Shown here: piece by piece, positions 26,274-34,759 of the stretch
How the letters are laid out: every line of letters begins with the position of its first letter
Numbering within the stretch: the stretch's first letter is position 1
NCBI RefSeq assembly: GCF_034652275.1
Contig: NZ_JAXIWG010000004.1
Location: 336,472 to 400,471, forward strand
Origin: Yoonia sp034652275
GTDB taxonomy: Bacteria > Pseudomonadota > Alphaproteobacteria > Rhodobacterales > Rhodobacteraceae
DNA length: 64,000 bases
Direction: 5' to 3'
Made by a program: the position numbers and the translations under genes
Notes under the pieces: model-generated
Told to the model about the DNA's origin: nothing
What the model saw: the letters and a program-made list of their open reading frames with translations, nothing else
Database searches by the model: none

Positions 26274-26759
26274 CTATTCGATGATGACAAGAGGTGCGCC
26301 GAATTCGACCGCACCACCGTCTTCGACGAGAATGCGTCTGATGGTCCCTGCGCGCGGGGCGGGGATGTGGTTCATCGTTTTCATCGCTTCGATGATCAGG
26401 ATCGTGTCACCTTCGCGCACGGTCTGGCCGATGGTCACAAAAGGTGCCGCAGCCGGTTCTGGCGCCATGTAAACGGTGCCTACCATCGGCGATGTCACAG
26501 CACCCGGATGGCTGGCGGGGTCGGTATTTGCGCTGGCGGCGGGTGCCGCGGCGGCGGCAGGTGCAGCAGTCAACGGTGCTGCGGCGGGCGCGCTGGCCTG
26601 TACCATGGTCTGGGTGTGGCGGCTGACGCGCACGTTCAGGCTGTCGTTTTCGCCGTAGTCCCGCTTGACCTGCAATTCTGTCAGATCGTTCTGGCGCAGC
26701 AATTCGGCCAGCGCCTGGATAAAGCTGACGTCGCTATCGTGGGAGGTTTTATTGCTCAT
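26274..26759 (-). CDS. accB: Biotin carboxyl carrier protein of acetyl-CoA carboxylase
   Basis: 161 aa. The biotinyl lysine is K127 in IEAMKTMN, within a 75-residue lipoyl/biotinyl domain starting at SPMVGTVY. An Ala/Pro-rich flexible linker occupies residues about 56-85, as is usual. It leads the accBC-aat operon. The leader contains a weak CCCGC/GCGGG hairpin at 26792-26806. Confidence 0.97.
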   Translation of the reverse strand: MSNKTSHDSDVSFIQALAELLRQNDLTELQVKRDYGENDSLNVRVSRHTQTMVQASAPAAAPLTAAPAAAAAPAASANTDPASHPGAVTSPMVGTVYMAPEPAAAPFVTIGQTVREGDTILIIEAMKTMNHIPAPRAGTIRRILVEDGGAVEFGAPLVIIE

Positions 26760-26892
26760 CTGTTCCTCGGCCCGTTGCCCATCGTTCGTGACCCGCTTGT
26801 TGCGGGCTTTTCACATCCTGTCCGCTTATAGGGTAAGCGGACCATGGTGGGAAGCGGCAGAGGCGCAAAATGCGCAACCTAGCGTCAACGAC

Positions 26893-27210
26893 CTACAATT
26901 CCTGCGGTTTCGTTTCGGGCAAGGGCAGGGCGGTGCTGTCGTCTTCGGGCTTGTCGGCAGGCAACATGGGCATGCCATAGGGCCGCAGGACGCGGTCGTC
27001 GGGCAGGATTTCGGCGGGGTCTTCGGCAAAGCCACCATCCTGCAAACGTGCTGCCACCGCCTGTGCCACAAACGGGCGTTCGGGTGGCAAGGTGGCCGGT
27101 GCCTGTGCCGATCTGACCGGCGCGACCATCGTATCGGGAAGCTGCCGGGCTTGGGCGGCATAGGGCATTGCGGCAGGTGATGTGGGCGTCAGATGCAGTG
27201 ACGGGTCCAT
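26893..27210 (-). CDS. Proline-rich hypothetical protein
   Basis: 105 aa from MDPSLHLTP (an ATG three codons earlier is also possible). No domain is recognised. It is rich in Pro and Ala and looks disordered, except a short helical block VAQAVAARLQDGGFAEDP. There is no signal peptide. The frame has good third-position GC and lies in the direction of accB, 134 bases ahead of it. I consider it a likely but unproven gene; an antisense frame and a longer one on the same strand are less protein-like. Confidence 0.5.
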   Translation of the reverse strand: MDPSLHLTPTSPAAMPYAAQARQLPDTMVAPVRSAQAPATLPPERPFVAQAVAARLQDGGFAEDPAEILPDDRVLRPYGMPMLPADKPEDDSTALPLPETKPQEL

Positions 27211-27288
27211 GGCGATCATCCATCAATGAAAAACTGTCACCATCAGAATCCGCTTTGAAGGTCACCAAAAGGTTAAGCCCGCCGGATG

Positions 27289-27303
27289 AAATGCGATGCA
27301 TTT
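27289..27303 (+). promoter_or_regulatory. Palindrome upstream of the ScfR-like regulator
   Basis: AAATGC-GAT-GCATTT is a perfect 6-3-6 inverted repeat, and AGGC-AAT-GCCT follows at 27305-27315. A fair promoter lies downstream: TTGTCA (27325-27330), 17 bases, GTAAAT (27348-27353). The palindrome is a candidate operator, perhaps for autoregulation. Not the TTTGCAAA type reported for PccR. Confidence 0.4.
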
Positions 27304-27411
27304 TAGGCAATGCCTTCCCAGCTTTTGTCAATGTGTGACCGAAGCATGTAAATCTTGTAAAAGAAACGGCGCCGTTCCAGATTGCGGCAACAGCAGCGCT
27401 TCGGGAACCAG

Positions 27412-28710
27412 ATGACCACACACCGCATGACCGGCACACGGATTCGCGAAAAGCGGCTTGATCTGGGCCTGCGGCAGGCTGCAGTGGCGCAGGCCGTGGG
27501 TATATCGCCGTCCTATCTGAACCTGATCGAACACAACCGCCGCCCGATCGGGGGCAAGCTTCTGGCCGATCTGGCGCGCGCGCTGGGGGTTGATCCCTCC
27601 GGCCTTGCGGGTGGTGCGGACCGCGACCTGCTGGACCAGCTGCACAGTGCCGCGACCCTTGCCGGTGACAAGGCCGAGGTGGCGCGCGCGGAAGAATTCG
27701 TCGCGCGGTTTCCGGGCTGGGCGGGGTTGATCGCGGTGCAGGCGCGCCGGATGGCGGCGCTGGAGGAACGCGTGGGCGCCCTGACCGACCGCATGGCACA
27801 TGACCCGTTTCTGGCCACGGCCCTGCATGATGTGATCTCAGCAGTGACCGCGATCCGATCGACCGCCGCGATCCTTGTCAGTCAGGAACAGATCGACGCC
27901 GACTGGCAGCGCCGTTTCCACGAAAACATCCACACCGACAGCCTGCGGCTTGGTAAAAGCAGCGAAGCGCTGGTCGCCTATCTGGATGCGCCCGCCGATG
28001 CTAACCTGTCGTCCGAGACGCCGATGGGGCAGGTCGATGCCTTTCTGGCGCAGAACGGCTATCACCTGCCGGGTCTTGAGGGCGGCACGGCCAGCCCTGA
28101 CGATATCGTCGCACTTGCGGGGCTGACGGGGGTGGCGGCGGGTTTGCTGGCAGGCATATGTCGGCAATATGCCCAAGATGCGCGCGCTTTGCCGCTGGCG
28201 GCGTTCGAAAAGGCCGCTGTCGGGTGTGGCTACGACCCCGCACTGCTTGCCGCGCAATGTGGTGTCGATTTCGCCACGGTCCTGCGGCGGCTGTCCTGTC
28301 TGCCACCGGATGCAGGCCATCCGCCGATGGGCCTTGCCGTCTGCGATGCGGCGGGGGCGGTGGTCTATCTTAAACCTGTGCCGGGCTTTGCGCTGCCTAT
28401 GACTGGCGGGGCCTGCCCGCTCTGGCCGCTGTTCGGCGCGCTGAGCCGCCCCAGCCAGCCGCTGCGCGCCGAGGCGATCCTGCCGGGCCCTGCGGCGCAA
28501 CGCCTGCTGTGCTATGCCATCGCGGTGCCGATTGCTGTGCATCATTTCGACGTGCCCCCCGTGCTGCGCAGCACCATGCTGGTGCTGCCCGACATGGCGC
28601 AGGATACGGCCACCCCCGTGCCGGTCGGGATCACCTGCCGCATCTGTCCGCGCAGCGCCTGCCCCAGCCGCCGCGAGCCTGCGATCATCGGGACGGCAAC
28701 TGCGCTTTGA
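27412..28710 (+). CDS. ScfR/PccR-type XRE regulator of short-chain acyl metabolism
   Basis: 432 aa from ATG 27412 (MTTHRMTGTRIRE). Domains in order: XRE helix-turn-helix (residues about 5-62, with VGISPSYLNLIEHNRRPIGG), a helical middle region, a DUF2083-like sensor half, and the C-terminal cysteine motif CRICPRSACPSR. That architecture marks short-chain fatty acyl regulators such as PccR, RamB and MccR, which sense acyl-CoA and control propionyl-CoA or acetate genes. It is followed by the SLC5-kinase locus, so acetate-type substrates would fit both. Ligand not determined. Confidence 0.85.
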   Translation: MTTHRMTGTRIREKRLDLGLRQAAVAQAVGISPSYLNLIEHNRRPIGGKLLADLARALGVDPSGLAGGADRDLLDQLHSAATLAGDKAEVARAEEFVARFPGWAGLIAVQARRMAALEERVGALTDRMAHDPFLATALHDVISAVTAIRSTAAILVSQEQIDADWQRRFHENIHTDSLRLGKSSEALVAYLDAPADANLSSETPMGQVDAFLAQNGYHLPGLEGGTASPDDIVALAGLTGVAAGLLAGICRQYAQDARALPLAAFEKAAVGCGYDPALLAAQCGVDFATVLRRLSCLPPDAGHPPMGLAVCDAAGAVVYLKPVPGFALPMTGGACPLWPLFGALSRPSQPLRAEAILPGPAAQRLLCYAIAVPIAVHHFDVPPVLRSTMLVLPDMAQDTATPVPVGITCRICPRSACPSRREPAIIGTATAL

Positions 28711-28789
28711 CAGCCTGCACCGAAAGGGTGATAGTCGGCGCCAAGGGGAGGCTGCGCGTCAGCGTGGTGAAATATGGGGAGGCGATGAG

Positions 28790-29158
28790 ATGGGCAAACG
28801 CGTCCTTCTGATCGAGGATGAGCCGAACATCATCGAAGCGATCGGATTCATCCTGTCGCGCGACGGCTGGACTGTGCACACGCATCAGGACGGCCAGACC
28901 GCCATGGCCAAGGTTCTGGCGTTGCCGCCGGACATGATCATCCTTGATGTGATGCTGCCCGGGCGCAGCGGTTTCGAGATCCTGCGCGAATTGCGCAGCA
29001 CGGATGTAACCCGCGATATTCCCGTGATGATGCTGACCGCGCGCGGGCAGGACAAGGACCGCGACCTTGCGCTGCGGCTGGGGGCCAACCATTTCATGAC
29101 AAAGCCCTTTTCCAACAGCGCCATGCGCGACTATGTCCGCGCCATGATGGACGCATGA
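28790..29158 (+). CDS. Single-domain response regulator (CheY-like)
   Basis: 122 aa, a receiver and nothing else: acidic D10/E11, phospho-acceptor D53 in ILDVMLPG, T83 in MLTARG and K105 in TKPF. With no output domain it must act by protein contact or as a phosphate relay. The ATG at 28790 is used; an earlier in-frame reading overlaps the upstream gene. It overlaps the small membrane protein gene by four bases (ATGA). Confidence 0.92.
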   Translation: MGKRVLLIEDEPNIIEAIGFILSRDGWTVHTHQDGQTAMAKVLALPPDMIILDVMLPGRSGFEILRELRSTDVTRDIPVMMLTARGQDKDRDLALRLGANHFMTKPFSNSAMRDYVRAMMDA

Positions 29159-29424
29159 AACCGCCCGCAAAACTGCCGGTGTTTCTGGAACGGGCCAGTT
29201 ACCGGCAGCGGCGGCTGGGCGATGCGGCACGGTTTCTGCCGCTTTTGGGGGCGGTGTTGTGGCTGATCCCGCTTTTGTGGGCGTCCGACGGGCCGGATGC
29301 ACCGTCGCAAGCGGGGATGGTCGTTTATATCTTTGTGATCTGGCTGGTCTTGATCGTGCTGTCGGCAGTGCTGTCGCGGCTCTTGCCTGATACAGACCAG
29401 CCATCCGACGACGCGCGGCGCTGA
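29155..29424 (+). CDS. Small two-helix membrane protein
   Basis: 89 aa. Two hydrophobic helices (residues about 27-43 and 55-74) with short cytoplasmic-looking ends (charged RRLGDAARF before helix 1, SRLLPDTDQ after helix 2). No named family recognised. It is coupled on both sides (ATGA with the receiver, one-base overlap with the kinase). Size and topology recall the small partner subunits (DUF485, DUF4212) encoded next to SLC5 symporters, but I see no clear motif match. Confidence 0.75.
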   Translation: MKPPAKLPVFLERASYRQRRLGDAARFLPLLGAVLWLIPLLWASDGPDAPSQAGMVVYIFVIWLVLIVLSAVLSRLLPDTDQPSDDARR

Positions 29425-32111
29425 TGGTTTCCTTCAATATCCTGATCCTTGTCGCGCTGAGCTATGTGGCGGCGCTGTTCTGGGTGGCGTTTCTGGCCGA
29501 ACGGCGTGCGGCGGCAGGCAAGGGGAACTGGCTGCGCTCGCCTGTCATCTACACGCTTTCGCTTAGCATCTATTGCACGGCATGGACGTTTTACGGCGCG
29601 GTCGGCTATGCGGCGCGTTCCGGGCTGGAATTCGTGACGATCTATCTGGGCCCGACGCTGGTGATGGTGGGCTGGTGGTGGATCTTGCGGCGGCTGGTGC
29701 GGATCGGGCGGGCGCAACGGATCACGTCGATCGCCGACCTGATCTCGTCGCGCTTTGGCAAGTCGCGCAGGCTGGGCGCGCTGGTCACGCTGATCGCGGT
29801 TGTCGCTGCCACGCCTTACATCGCGCTACAGATCCAGTCGGTCACACTGTCACTGGCCGTTTTCGCCGAGAACGAAGGCGCAGCCTGGACCGATGGCGAT
29901 TTCGCGCGCGCGGCGATGTGGTTTGCGGCGGGGCTTGCGGTTTTTACCATCCTGTTCGGCACCCGCAATCTGGATGCCAATGAGCGCCACCACGGGATCG
30001 TCATGGCCATCGCGGTCGAGGCGGTGGTCAAGCTGTTTGCGCTAATCGCGGTCGGTGTGTTCGTTGTCTGGGGGCTGGGCGGTGGGCCTGTGCAGATGAT
30101 GGCGCGGATCGACGCCGCCGACCTTGACCTTTGGGATCAGGATGCAAGCCGGTGGTTCGGGCTGATTTTCGTATCGGCGGCGGCCTTCATCTGCCTGCCG
30201 CGGATGTTTCAGGTCATGGTGGTGGAAAACGACGACGAAGCCCATCTGCGCATGGCCAGTTGGGCGTTTCCGGCCTATCTGTTCGCGATGAGCCTGTTTG
30301 TCGTGCCCATCGCCGTGGTGGGGCTCGACATGATGCCCGCAGGCAGCAACCCTGATCTTTTCGTGCTGACGATTCCTTTAAGTCAGGGCGCCAACAGTCT
30401 GGCAATGTTGTCTTTTCTGGGTGGCTTTTCGTCCGCCACATCCATGGTGATCGTCGCGACCATCGCGCTGGCCACGATGGTGTCCAACCATATTGTCGTG
30501 CCTTTGTGGTTTGCGCTGCAGGACGACCAGCGCGGGGCGATGTCGGGTGATGTGCGCCAGCTGACGCTGCTGGCGCGGCGGCTGTCGATCGCAGGGGTGC
30601 TGGCGCTGGGGTTCGTCTATTACCGCCTGTCTGGCGGGGGGACGGCGCTGGCGGCGATCGGGCTGATTTCTTTTGCCGGATCGGTGCAGGTGCTGCCCGC
30701 GCTGATCGGCGGGATCTTCTGGCGCGGGGCCACGCGGCCTGCGGCGGCGGCGGGTCTGCTGACGGGGCTGGTCGTCTGGCTCTGGACGATGTTCCTGCCA
30801 AGCTTTGGCCCGGGGGCGGTCATTCCTGCTGCTGTCTTTGCCCAAGGACCCTTCGGGATCGGCTGGCTGCGCCCTGAAGCCCTGTTCGGGATCGGCGGGA
30901 TCGATCCGCTGGTGCATGGTATCCTGTGGTCGATGTTGCTGAACAGCGCGGCCTTTATCGGCGTGTCGCTGGTGACCTTCCCTTCGCCGCTCGAACGGCT
31001 GCAAGGCGCGCAATTCGTCAATGTCTTTGACCATTCCACCGGCACGCGCACATGGTCGCGCCCTGTGGCCGATGCCGAGGATCTGCTCTTGATGTCCCAG
31101 CGCATCATCGGCCGGACCGAGGCACAGCGCATTTTTGCTCGCGAAGCCACGCGCCAGGGCACGCCCGGCCAGTTGCCAAAAGCCACACCCGATTTCATCG
31201 CGCGGCTGGAACGCGAACTGGGCGGGTCCGTGGGGGCCGCGACCGCCCATGCGATGATCGGGCAGTTGACGGGGGGCAGCGGGGTGTCGGTCGAGGACCT
31301 GATCGCCGTGGCCGACGAGGCGGCGCAGATCCTTGAATATTCCAACCGGCTCGAGGCGAAATCCGCCGAACAGGAAGCGACCGCGCGCGCCCTGCGCGAC
31401 GCCAATGCCAAGCTGACGGCGCTGTCGATCCAGAAAGACGCGTTTCTGAGCCAGATCAGCCATGAATTGCGCACGCCGATGACCTCGATCCGGTCGTTTT
31501 CGGAAATCTTGCGCGACGATGATCTCTCTGCCGAGGATCGTAACCGCTATGCGGGGATCATTCTGGACGAATCGATCCGCTTGTCGCGGTTGCTGGATGA
31601 TCTCTTGGACCTGTCGGTGCTGGAAAACGGGCAGGTCGTGCTCCGCCCGCAATCGGGGCGGCTGTCGGCGCTGCTTGACCGGGCCATTGCGGCGGCCGGT
31701 CTGCACGAGCGCAACCTGATCATCCACCGTGACCGCGACGCCGAGGATATCGAGATCAATGCCGATCTTGACCGGCTGGTGCAGGTATTCATCAACCTCA
31801 TTTCCAACGCGGCAAAGTATTGCGACGCCAAGACCCCCGCGCTGACGATCCGCGTCAGCCGTGCAAAAGGCCAGCATCGGATCGATTTTCTGGACAACGG
31901 TATCGGGATTGCGGCGCAGAATCAGGAACTGATCTTCGAGAAATTCTCGCGCCTTGCCGACGAATCGAAAGCTGGAGGCGCGGGCCTTGGCCTTGCCATC
32001 TGCCGCGAGATCATGCACCGCCTGCAAGGCGATATCACCTATCTGCGCGGCACCTCCGGCACGGCATTTCGTGTGACCCTGCCCATGGTGTCCGAACCGG
32101 TTGCATCTTAG
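29424..32111 (+). CDS. SLC5-transporter-fused sensor histidine kinase
   Basis: 895 aa. Residues 1 to about 530 form a sodium:solute symporter (SLC5/SSSF) domain with many membrane helices. A linker and a coiled coil lead to HisKA with H680 in SQISHELRTP, then HATPase with N box NAAKYC, G1 DNGIGI and G2 GAGLGLAI. This resembles CbrA/CrbS-type kinases that sense or transport small carboxylates or amino acids. No PAS domain is evident. Cognate receiver is presumably the upstream single-domain protein. Signal unknown; acetate or related acids are a guess from context. Confidence 0.92.
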   Translation: MVSFNILILVALSYVAALFWVAFLAERRAAAGKGNWLRSPVIYTLSLSIYCTAWTFYGAVGYAARSGLEFVTIYLGPTLVMVGWWWILRRLVRIGRAQRITSIADLISSRFGKSRRLGALVTLIAVVAATPYIALQIQSVTLSLAVFAENEGAAWTDGDFARAAMWFAAGLAVFTILFGTRNLDANERHHGIVMAIAVEAVVKLFALIAVGVFVVWGLGGGPVQMMARIDAADLDLWDQDASRWFGLIFVSAAAFICLPRMFQVMVVENDDEAHLRMASWAFPAYLFAMSLFVVPIAVVGLDMMPAGSNPDLFVLTIPLSQGANSLAMLSFLGGFSSATSMVIVATIALATMVSNHIVVPLWFALQDDQRGAMSGDVRQLTLLARRLSIAGVLALGFVYYRLSGGGTALAAIGLISFAGSVQVLPALIGGIFWRGATRPAAAAGLLTGLVVWLWTMFLPSFGPGAVIPAAVFAQGPFGIGWLRPEALFGIGGIDPLVHGILWSMLLNSAAFIGVSLVTFPSPLERLQGAQFVNVFDHSTGTRTWSRPVADAEDLLLMSQRIIGRTEAQRIFAREATRQGTPGQLPKATPDFIARLERELGGSVGAATAHAMIGQLTGGSGVSVEDLIAVADEAAQILEYSNRLEAKSAEQEATARALRDANAKLTALSIQKDAFLSQISHELRTPMTSIRSFSEILRDDDLSAEDRNRYAGIILDESIRLSRLLDDLLDLSVLENGQVVLRPQSGRLSALLDRAIAAAGLHERNLIIHRDRDAEDIEINADLDRLVQVFINLISNAAKYCDAKTPALTIRVSRAKGQHRIDFLDNGIGIAAQNQELIFEKFSRLADESKAGGAGLGLAICREIMHRLQGDITYLRGTSGTAFRVTLPMVSEPVAS

Positions 32112-32162
32112 CGGAAAAGTAACGTCTGGCGGCCTATCTAGGGGCAGACCCAAGGCAGGCGC

Positions 32163-33131
32163 ATGACTGACAGCTCACATATCTCCATTCTGCGGCGAAT
32201 GGCGGGGCAGGCCGTTGGCACGCCGCCTGTCAGCCCGCTGACCACGTCGCGCGCGGTGCGGCTGGCGCTGGTCAAGGCGGCGACCGATCCGGCGGGGCTG
32301 GTGCTGCGGGTGGCCAGCACGGCGGATGACGTGGGGCGGCTTGATGATCTGTTGGGCGGGCTTGACGCGGGGCTGATGCTGGTCGGGCTGGACCGGCAAG
32401 GGCAGCTGGTGGGTTTCGTCGCGATCGACACGCAGCTGCGCGCTGCCGTGGTCGAGGTGCAGACGACAGGCCGCCTGATCGATCAGGCCGCTGATGACCG
32501 CCCTGCCACAGGCACCGACAAGGCGCTTTGCGATCCGTTACTTGCGGCCTTTCTGACTGCCTTGCCGCCGGCCGTGACGGGCACCGCCTATGAAGGCTGG
32601 GTCGATGGCGTCACCCCCGGCGACAGGCTGGCCGACAGCCGGCTTGCGGGGTTGCTGCTGGCTGATGGCGATTACCGCGTTCTGCGGATGACTGTCGAGC
32701 TTGGCACGGGCGACCGGCGGGGCGAGGTGATGCTGGCCCTGCCGGTGCAGGCGGTCGCCCCCGCGCCAGAAGCGCCCGCACCAGCGGTGGATTGGGACAC
32801 GGCCTTCACCGCAGCAGTGCAGGACGCGCCTGCGTCGCTCACTGCGCGGTTGCACCGGTTCAAGATGCCGCTGGGGCAGGCGCAATCGTTGCAAGTGGGG
32901 CAGGTGGTGCCGCTGCCCGGCTGCACCGTCAATTCCGTGCGGCTGATCGCGCCCGACGGGCGCTGCGTGGCACAGGCGAAACTGGGGCAACTGGCCGGAC
33001 ACCGCGCCGTGCGGATCGAACTGGCCCCCGGGAAGGACATGGACGATCTGCTCGGCAGTAGCCTCGCTTTGCCAGAGGTTGCCTTTTCCTTTGGCGATAC
33101 CGGTGAAAACGAGATTCTTGAGGGGGTCTAG
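32163..33131 (+). CDS. Orphan FliM/FliN-type SpoA-domain protein
   Basis: 322 aa. The C-terminal part (about residues 220-290) is a SpoA/FliMN domain: RLHRFKMPLGQAQSLQVGQVVPLPG, then V-RL-APDGRCVAQAKLGQLAGHRAVRIE. The rest is a FliM-like middle region, divergent, with a proline-rich linker (AVAPAPEAPAPAV) before SpoA. No other flagellar gene is nearby. It starts 51 bases after the SLC5-kinase stop, with no terminator between, so co-transcription is likely. Could be an unusual flagellar switch component placed apart from the flagellar cluster, or a non-flagellar target of the CheY-like receiver. Confidence 0.65.
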   Translation: MTDSSHISILRRMAGQAVGTPPVSPLTTSRAVRLALVKAATDPAGLVLRVASTADDVGRLDDLLGGLDAGLMLVGLDRQGQLVGFVAIDTQLRAAVVEVQTTGRLIDQAADDRPATGTDKALCDPLLAAFLTALPPAVTGTAYEGWVDGVTPGDRLADSRLAGLLLADGDYRVLRMTVELGTGDRRGEVMLALPVQAVAPAPEAPAPAVDWDTAFTAAVQDAPASLTARLHRFKMPLGQAQSLQVGQVVPLPGCTVNSVRLIAPDGRCVAQAKLGQLAGHRAVRIELAPGKDMDDLLGSSLALPEVAFSFGDTGENEILEGV

Positions 33132-33267
33132 CCCGCCCTGTTCAGACGTGTCCCGAGATGCGAGGTTTGGATCAAGTCATTGTCGTAAATCATGAAATTC
33201 AAGGATAATTGTCACGCCTCCGATTTGATGGTTCCTTTTGCGGCATCATCTTTGCGGAGTATCGGTG

Positions 33268-33780
33268 ATGAAATTCTTTCTTGTCGCAACGCTTGCCCTG
33301 ACCGGTCTGGTTGTTGTCACCCTAGTGGTAGGCGCGGCGCTGCCTGCCACGCGTGCAGGGACAGTCACCCGCGATCTGCAGGCGCCGATGGAGATTGTGC
33401 ACAGCACGATCCGCGACATCGCCCGCCAGCCGGACTGGCGCGCAAACATCGCCGCGATCGCGCCCGGACCGGACGGCACATGGACCGAGATCACGCAAAG
33501 CGGCGAGCGTATCACCTTTCGCCTGACCGAGGTTCAGCCTACGCGGATCGCGCTTTTTTTCGAAAGCACGCGGGGATATACTGGTCAGTGGCAGGCCGAT
33601 CTGACCACGACGGATGCGGGCGGCACGCGGTTGACGGTGACCGAACAGGCCACCACCCCGTCGCCGCTGGGGCGGGTCCTGTCGAGGTTGTTCTTTGATC
33701 CAAAGGCTTTTGCCGCAGCCTATCTTGACGAACTGGGCGCCGAAACCGCGCGCCGCAGCCTTGATCGGGGGAACCCATGA
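33268..33780 (+). CDS. SRPBCC-fold protein with N-terminal membrane anchor
   Basis: 170 aa from MKFFLVATLALTG at 33268. A hydrophobic N-terminal helix (residues 1-27) is followed by a START-like START/SRPBCC (polyketide cyclase) domain, with the usual helix at the end (DPKAFAAAYLDELGAETARRSL). It may bind a hydrophobic ligand in the periplasm or at the membrane. It overlaps the next gene by four bases (ATGA). Confidence 0.78.
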   Translation: MKFFLVATLALTGLVVVTLVVGAALPATRAGTVTRDLQAPMEIVHSTIRDIARQPDWRANIAAIAPGPDGTWTEITQSGERITFRLTEVQPTRIALFFESTRGYTGQWQADLTTTDAGGTRLTVTEQATTPSPLGRVLSRLFFDPKAFAAAYLDELGAETARRSLDRGNP

Positions 33781-34208
33781 CCGCAAAGCCAAAACGCCCC
33801 ACAGACTGGCGCAAGCGCTTTGACAGCGCAAAACCGCCAAAAACCGTGCTGCTGCACACCGATTTCGCGGGGATCAAGGCGGGCAGCGTCATGTATATCG
33901 GATCGCCCGGCGTGTTCGCGAACTACATCGCGCGTGTCCCGCAAGGCGAGACACGCACGATCAGCCGGATGCGCAACGAACTCGCCCGCCGCAACGATGC
34001 GGTAGCGACCTGTCCGGTAACGACCGCGATCTATCTAAAGGTGGTGGCCGAAGTCGCCTTGGACGACATGGCGCAAGGCAAACCGAGTGACGCCGTGGTG
34101 CCGTTCTGGCGGGTGATTGAACCCGGCAGCAAGATCGCGCAACGTTTGTCCTGCGATGACCGTGTGATTGCGGATTTGCGGGCGATAGAGGCGGGCCATC
34201 GGGCCTAA
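33777..34208 (+). CDS. MGMT/alkyltransferase-like protein (tentative)
   Basis: 143 aa, soluble. The segment VPQGETRTISRMRNELARR, then ATCPVTTAIYLKVVAEVA and VVPFWRVIE, is like the compact MGMT-family proteins that share the DNA-binding domain of O6-alkylguanine transferases. The catalytic PCHR motif is not present, so if the relation holds it would be a non-repairing, alkyltransferase-like protein. I recognise the pattern only by eye. It is coupled to the SRPBCC gene. Confidence 0.45.
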   Translation: MTAKPKRPTDWRKRFDSAKPPKTVLLHTDFAGIKAGSVMYIGSPGVFANYIARVPQGETRTISRMRNELARRNDAVATCPVTTAIYLKVVAEVALDDMAQGKPSDAVVPFWRVIEPGSKIAQRLSCDDRVIADLRAIEAGHRA

Positions 34209-34252
34209 TAAGAATGCACGCCTTATTTGCCTGACAAAAGGAAAAGCCGACG

Positions 34253-34753
34253 ATGCCCACCATTCCCACGCTAACAACAGCGCGACTGCGACTGCGTGCG
34301 ATGACCTTTGACGACTGGAGCGCTTATTGCGCACTGATGACCTCTGAACGGGCGCATCATGTGGGCGGGCCGTTTTCCGTCAGCACCTCTTGGGGCATGT
34401 TCTGCGCCGACCATGCGCAATGGGACATGTTCGGCTGCGGTGCCTTGATGGTTGATGACCGCGTGACTGGCCTCTGCGCGGGACAGGTGGCGATCAACGC
34501 AGGGCTGTTGTTTCCTGAACATGAGATCGGATGGATGGTCTATCCCGACCAAGAGGGGCGGGGCATCGCATTCGAGGCGGCAACCGCCCTGCGCGACTGG
34601 GCGGCAAGTGTGAGGGGGCTGAAAACACTGGTCAGTTATGTCGATCCAGCGAACGTCCGATCCCGCAGGCTTGCGGAACGGATGGGCGCGACGCTGGATG
34701 ACACAGCGTCACGCCCTGATCCCGATGATCTGGTGTATCGGCACTTCGGCTGA
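34253..34753 (+). CDS. GNAT-family N-acetyltransferase
   Basis: 166 aa, RimJ/RimL-like. The N-terminal LTTARLRLRAMTFDDWSAYCALM, the central EIGWMVYPDQEGRGIAFEAA (acetyl-CoA loop Q/RxxGxG/A in QEGRGI), and the C-terminal VDPANVRSRRLAERMGA are typical. Acetyl acceptor unknown. Stands 44 bases after the MGMT-like gene. Confidence 0.9.
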   Translation: MPTIPTLTTARLRLRAMTFDDWSAYCALMTSERAHHVGGPFSVSTSWGMFCADHAQWDMFGCGALMVDDRVTGLCAGQVAINAGLLFPEHEIGWMVYPDQEGRGIAFEAATALRDWAASVRGLKTLVSYVDPANVRSRRLAERMGATLDDTASRPDPDDLVYRHFG

Positions 34754-34759
34754 GGTGCC

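Noticed and set aside
26792..26806. CCCGC/GCGGG hairpin before accB as a terminator
   Set aside because: Five-bp stem only, and on the coding strand of accB no T-run follows.
26885..27799. 304-codon minus frame over the regulator start
   Set aside because: It crosses the start of the ScfR-like gene on the other strand and is Arg/Pro/Ala-rich shadow sequence; the shorter 26893-27210 frame is more protein-like.
30378..32153. 591-codon frame antisense to the SLC5-kinase
   Set aside because: Shadow of a GC-rich gene; composition is unlike a protein and the sense gene is certain.
33192..33698. Plus frame overlapping the SRPBCC gene
   Set aside because: Out of frame with the recognisable domain and His/Arg-rich; a shadow.
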